Assembly: GCA_947442095.1 (NCBI GenBank)
Contig: CANEVG010000194.1
Coordinates: 1-6,781 of the forward strand
Length of the DNA: 6,781 nt
Source of the DNA: Sphingomonadaceae bacterium
Lineage (GTDB): Bacteria; Pseudomonadota; Alphaproteobacteria; Sphingomonadales; Sphingomonadaceae
Reading direction: 5' to 3'
Part shown: positions 4,406-6,781 of the stretch, in pieces
Layout of the letters: each line of letters opens with the position of its first letter
How positions within the stretch are numbered: position 1 is the first letter of the stretch
Notes under the pieces: generated by a model
Database searches by the model: none
What the model saw: the letters and a program-made list of their open reading frames with translations, nothing else
Told to the model about the DNA's origin: nothing
Translations under genes and position numbers: made by a program

Positions 4406-5704
4406 CTAGCCTTGGGCCAAAGCCGCGAAGTCCTCCGCCGAAATCGCCCCGGAGCGCAGGAAGCCCTGAAACAAGTCGGCGCCCTCGCTCTGCAGGATCG
4501 CCAGTTGGGTTTCGCTTTCCACACCCTCGGCAATCACCTTCAACCCCAGCGCGCGCGCCATCGCACCCATGGCGGAAAGGATCGCCCGGTCGCGCGGATC
4601 GTTGTGGACGTCACTCACCAGCGATCGGTCCAGCTTCAAGGCATCGAGCGGCAGCGCCTTCAGCGCGCGGAAATTTGAAAAGCCCGTGCCGAAGTCATCC
4701 AGCGCCACGCTGACGCCGATTTCCGCAAGATCGCGCAGCGATGCTGCGCAGGTCTCGAAATCGGTGATCAGGGTCTGCTCGGTGATCTCGATCGTTAGCC
4801 GTTCGGGCGAGAATGCACTCTGCGCCAGCGCGCTGCGCATGCTCGCGGCAAAATCGCCCACGGCAAAGTCCTCGGCCGTCACGTTAAGCGAGAGCCGCAG
4901 CGGTAAAGGCGCGCAATCTGGCCACTGGGCCGCCATGGTCAGCGCGCGCAAAACAATATGGCGCGAGAGCTGCGCCACATGATCGCCGCGGTCGGCCACG
5001 GCAAACAGCGTTTCGGCGGAAATGCGGCCAAAGCTGGGGTGCTCCCACCGCGCCAGCGCTTCCGCACCCGCCAAAACGCCGGTTGCCACATGGAACTGCG
5101 GCTGAAACAGGATCGCAATCTCGTCGCGGTGCAGCGCGCCCAGAAGATCGCCCTCGAGGGATGCCGCGCTGCGCCCGCGGGCCGGATGGCTGCCATCAGC
5201 CCATAGCACTCGCCTACCGCTGCGCCGCTGCAGATCGCCCGAAGCCTGGTCGAGCCGGTCGAGCAGCTCCGCGCCGCGTTCCCCCGGTTTTCCGCGCAGC
5301 AAGGCCATGCGCGGGGCAAGGCTCAGCCGTTCGCCGTCCACCATCAGCGGCCGCGCAATGGCCCGGCCAAGCGCCTCGGCCAGCCACTGCCAGCGCTCCC
5401 GGCTCAGCGCCGCGCGGCTGGCCACAAGAAACGCCCCGCCCGCCGCGCGCGCCACCATCGCCTGCGCACCCAATTCGTCAGCCACAAAATCGCGCAGCCG
5501 CCGCGCGACTTCGACCAGCACGCGGTCGCCGCCCGCCACGCCATAGGCCAGGTTCACCGCCGGCAGCCGCTGCAGGCTGACCAGCATGGCCTGCACGAAC
5601 CCGCTGTCACCCCCGCCATCAAGCCAATCGGCAGCACTGCACACTCCAGGCAAACCAGTCAGTAGATCGCGTTCGCCGCCCGAATGAAGCGCAATACCTG
5701 TCAT
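4406..5704 (-). CDS. Degenerate-GGDEF / intact-EAL protein, probable c-di-GMP phosphodiesterase
   Basis: This 432-residue soluble protein has an N-terminal GGDEF domain (about 12-170) and a C-terminal EAL domain (about 182-430), with no membrane or sensor domain. The GGDEF domain keeps the LLTGLPG entry motif (14-20), but its active-site loop reads AAGGAFL, with GGAF at 89-92. The catalytic acids are lost, so it should not make c-di-GMP and may serve as a regulatory GTP-binding or dimerisation module. The EAL domain keeps EAL (215-217), N274, E306 (IEITE), D336-D337 (DDFGTG), K357 (LKLD), E393 (AEGVE) and Q413 (FQG), the residues needed for metal binding and hydrolysis of c-di-GMP to pGpG. 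Such proteins lower c-di-GMP and so promote motility over biofilm. Start ATG 5704 has no clear ribosome binding site. It is divergent from nadK. Confidence 0.9.
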   Translation of the reverse strand: MTGIALHSGGERDLLTGLPGVCSAADWLDGGGDSGFVQAMLVSLQRLPAVNLAYGVAGGDRVLVEVARRLRDFVADELGAQAMVARAAGGAFLVASRAALSRERWQWLAEALGRAIARPLMVDGERLSLAPRMALLRGKPGERGAELLDRLDQASGDLQRRSGRRVLWADGSHPARGRSAASLEGDLLGALHRDEIAILFQPQFHVATGVLAGAEALARWEHPSFGRISAETLFAVADRGDHVAQLSRHIVLRALTMAAQWPDCAPLPLRLSLNVTAEDFAVGDFAASMRSALAQSAFSPERLTIEITEQTLITDFETCAASLRDLAEIGVSVALDDFGTGFSNFRALKALPLDALKLDRSLVSDVHNDPRDRAILSAMGAMARALGLKVIAEGVESETQLAILQSEGADLFQGFLRSGAISAEDFAALAQG

Positions 5705-5721
5705 AGGCGGCTGTCTTAGGC

Positions 5722-5742
5722 GATGATTGCAGCGAAATCATC
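5722..5742. promoter_or_regulatory. Perfect dyad between the divergent EAL and nadK genes
   Basis: GATGATT (5722-5728) and AATCATC (5736-5742) are exact inverted copies with a 7-bp spacer, 17 bp upstream of the GGDEF-EAL start on its strand. The 21-bp span suits a dimeric regulator's operator. It lies in the only non-coding stretch between the two promoters. A 7-bp dyad can also occur by chance. Confidence 0.35.
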
Positions 5743-5834
5743 CTTCCTGTGGCATTTGTCATTGCACCAGTTTGGGTCGATCCATATCACTCGTCAGACG
5801 GATGTTGCTCCAGACATGTGGGGCAGCGCTGGCT

Positions 5835-5838
5835 GGAG
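5835..5838 (+). promoter_or_regulatory. Ribosome binding site that decides the nadK start
   Basis: GGAG (within TGGAGAG) lies 11 nt before ATG 5850. The reading frame is open much further upstream, to TTG 5727, but those extra 41 residues look unlike any NAD kinase. This site supports the shorter start. Confidence 0.55.
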
Positions 5839-5849
5839 AGCTTGTTCAC

Positions 5850-6629
5850 ATGCCTGATGCCCCTCGGCTGGCGCTGCTGGCGTCGCCTGCAGACCGCGCG
5901 CAGGATGCGGAAGCTGCGCTACTTGCCTCGCATGATTGGGTGCAGCTGGAAGAGGCCGACACAGTCGTGGTGCTCGGCGGTGACGGGTTCATGCTGCAGA
6001 CACTGCACCACATGCTAGATACCGGCCGCGTGATCCCGGCCTATGGGATCAATCTCGGCACGGTCGGCTTCCTGATGAACCGCTACAAGTCGAGCCGCTC
6101 GATCACCGAGCGCGTTGCCAAGGCGCGGGCCATTGCCGTCGCGCCGCTGCTGATGGAAGCGACGACGCAGACCGGCGAGCGGCATTCATCCTGGGCAATC
6201 AACGAAGTCTCGCTGCTGCGCGAAACCCGCCAGACGGCAAAGCTGGAGGTGTCGGTAAACGGCAAAGTCCGCATGCCGGAACTTTCTTGCGACGGTGTGC
6301 TGGTAGCAACGCCCGCCGGTTCGACCGCGTATAACCTCTCCGCCAACGGGCCGATCCTGCCGCTGGGCAGCGCTATGCTGGCTCTGACCCCGATCAGCCC
6401 GTTCCGCCCGCGGCGCTGGCGAGGAGCGATCCTGCCGGAAAGCTGCGAGATCGTGTTCCGTTCACTCGAATCGATAAAGCGCCCGGTATCAGTAGTAGCA
6501 GACCAGAAGGAAGTGCGCGACATCAAGGAAGTGCGCGTGAGCGCCGCGCGCGAGCACCGCCTGACCTTGCTGTTCGATCGCGGCAAGAGCCTGGACGAGC
6601 GGATCTTCGCCGAACAGTTCCTGGTGTGA
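5850..6629 (+). CDS. nadK: NAD kinase
   Basis: NAD kinase phosphorylates NAD+ to NADP+ in the cytosol and is the only route to NADP in most bacteria, so the gene is probably essential. The 259-residue protein shows all family motifs. These are GGDG with the catalytic aspartate (43-46, in VVLGGDGFMLQTL), GTVGFLMN (70-77), the NE motif (N118-E119, WAINEVSLL) and the glycine-rich DGVLVATPAGSTAYNLSANGP (148-168). The C-terminal beta domain includes ALTPISPFRPRRW. The length suits the compact alphaproteobacterial form. ATG 5850 is chosen because a GGAG site precedes it and the protein then begins PDAPRLALLASP, the usual first strand. The gene is divergent from the GGDEF-EAL gene, and a tRNA-Asn follows 77 bp downstream. 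Nothing suggests damage or transfer. Confidence 0.95.
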   Translation: MPDAPRLALLASPADRAQDAEAALLASHDWVQLEEADTVVVLGGDGFMLQTLHHMLDTGRVIPAYGINLGTVGFLMNRYKSSRSITERVAKARAIAVAPLLMEATTQTGERHSSWAINEVSLLRETRQTAKLEVSVNGKVRMPELSCDGVLVATPAGSTAYNLSANGPILPLGSAMLALTPISPFRPRRWRGAILPESCEIVFRSLESIKRPVSVVADQKEVRDIKEVRVSAAREHRLTLLFDRGKSLDERIFAEQFLV

Positions 6630-6648
6630 TATTCGCGTAATCTGACGC

Positions 6649-6676
6649 TTGCCAAACCGGCATTGCCTGCTATTAG
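6649..6676 (+). promoter_or_regulatory. Probable sigma-70 promoter of the tRNA-Asn gene
   Basis: TTGCCA (6649-6654) and TATTAG (6671-6676) are separated by 16 bp and are followed by a GC-rich discriminator (CCCGC), as is usual for stable-RNA promoters. The -10 box ends 30 bp before the mature tRNA. It lies in the 77-bp gap after nadK. Confidence 0.5.
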
Positions 6677-6687
6677 CCCGCTCCTGC

Positions 6688-6701
6688 CCCGGGTAACCGG
6701 G
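6688..6701 (+). other. GC stem with GTAA tetraloop in the tRNA leader
   Basis: CCCGG (6688-6692) pairs with CCGGG (6697-6701) around a GTAA loop, a GNRA tetraloop, ending 5 nt before the mature tRNA 5' end. It may be a leader structure removed by RNase P. No T-run follows, so a nadK terminator role is less likely. Confidence 0.35.
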
Positions 6702-6706
6702 ACTGG

Positions 6707-6781
6707 TCCCTGATAGCTCAGCGGTAGAGCTCTCGACTGTTAATCGAGTGGTCGTAGGTTCGAATCCTACTCAGGGAGCCA
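6707..6781 (+). tRNA. tRNA-Asn (anticodon GTT) with encoded CCA
   Basis: The full cloverleaf can be drawn. The acceptor stem TCCCTGA (6707-6713) pairs with TCAGGGA (6771-6777). The D stem GCTC/GAGC is at 6716-6719 and 6727-6730. The anticodon stem CTCGA/TCGAG (6732-6736, 6744-6748) holds the loop CTGTTAA, giving anticodon GTT at 6739-6741. The T stem GTAGG/CCTAC holds the loop TTCGAAT (6754-6770). G6778 is the discriminator and CCA (6779-6781) is encoded and ends the window. It reads AAC and AAT codons for asparagine. There is no variable-arm extension or intron. Confidence 0.97.

Noticed and set aside
4207..4713. Plus-strand open frame of 168 codons across the end of the GGDEF-EAL gene
   Set aside because: It is a Pro/Ser/Arg-rich antisense shadow over the conserved EAL motifs on the other strand.
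5727..5849. N-terminal extension of nadK to a TTG start at 5727
   Set aside because: The extra 41 residues have no resemblance to NAD kinase and no ribosome binding site, and they would cover the intergenic dyad. ATG 5850 has a GGAG site and the normal first strand.
1..6781. CRISPR array, integrase, phage genes or origin of replication
   Set aside because: No regularly spaced repeats, integrase or phage-like proteins, DnaA-box cluster or other such signs were seen. The only mobile signal is the transposase at the left edge.

Overview
The window is GC-rich bacterial DNA, most likely from an alphaproteobacterium of the Sphingomonadales (Erythrobacter/Novosphingobium-like). The grounds are the short NAD kinase beginning 'MPDAPRLALLASPADRAQ', the PEP-CTERM protein, and the general protein style. 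This placement rests on recognition, not on a search. No complete new defence or biosynthetic system is visible.

Left region (1-1502): the 3' part of an IS1634-type (IS4-superfamily) DDE transposase runs in from outside the window. Its end lies directly against a ParD/ParE-type toxin-antitoxin pair. The antitoxin keeps its central and C-terminal parts but has an abnormal N-terminus, either made from the IS end or scrambled by small indels. The toxin looks intact.

Middle region (1503-3869): a non-coding stretch of about 300 bp is rich in stem-loops and contains a perfect 16-bp palindrome. It is followed by a minus-strand Rid/YjgF-family gene that lacks the usual catalytic arginine. An AT-rich, dyad-containing region then precedes a plus-strand two-gene unit: a secreted PEP-CTERM protein and, 10 bp later, a membrane-anchored TPR protein. 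No exosortase is in the window, so sorting of the PEP-CTERM protein would depend on genes elsewhere.

Right region (3897-6781): two minus-strand genes encode a gamma-glutamylcyclotransferase-fold protein and a GGDEF-EAL protein. The GGDEF half of the latter is degenerate and its EAL half keeps the catalytic residues, so it is probably a c-di-GMP phosphodiesterase. Divergent from it is a complete NAD kinase (nadK), followed by a tRNA-Asn(GTT) gene that ends with its encoded CCA at the last base. The nadK-tRNA end looks like ordinary core chromosome; the IS and toxin-antitoxin end is accessory. The points most worth a second look are the IS/antitoxin junction, the PEP-CTERM/TPR pair with its upstream dyad, the atypical Rid protein and the palindrome cluster.
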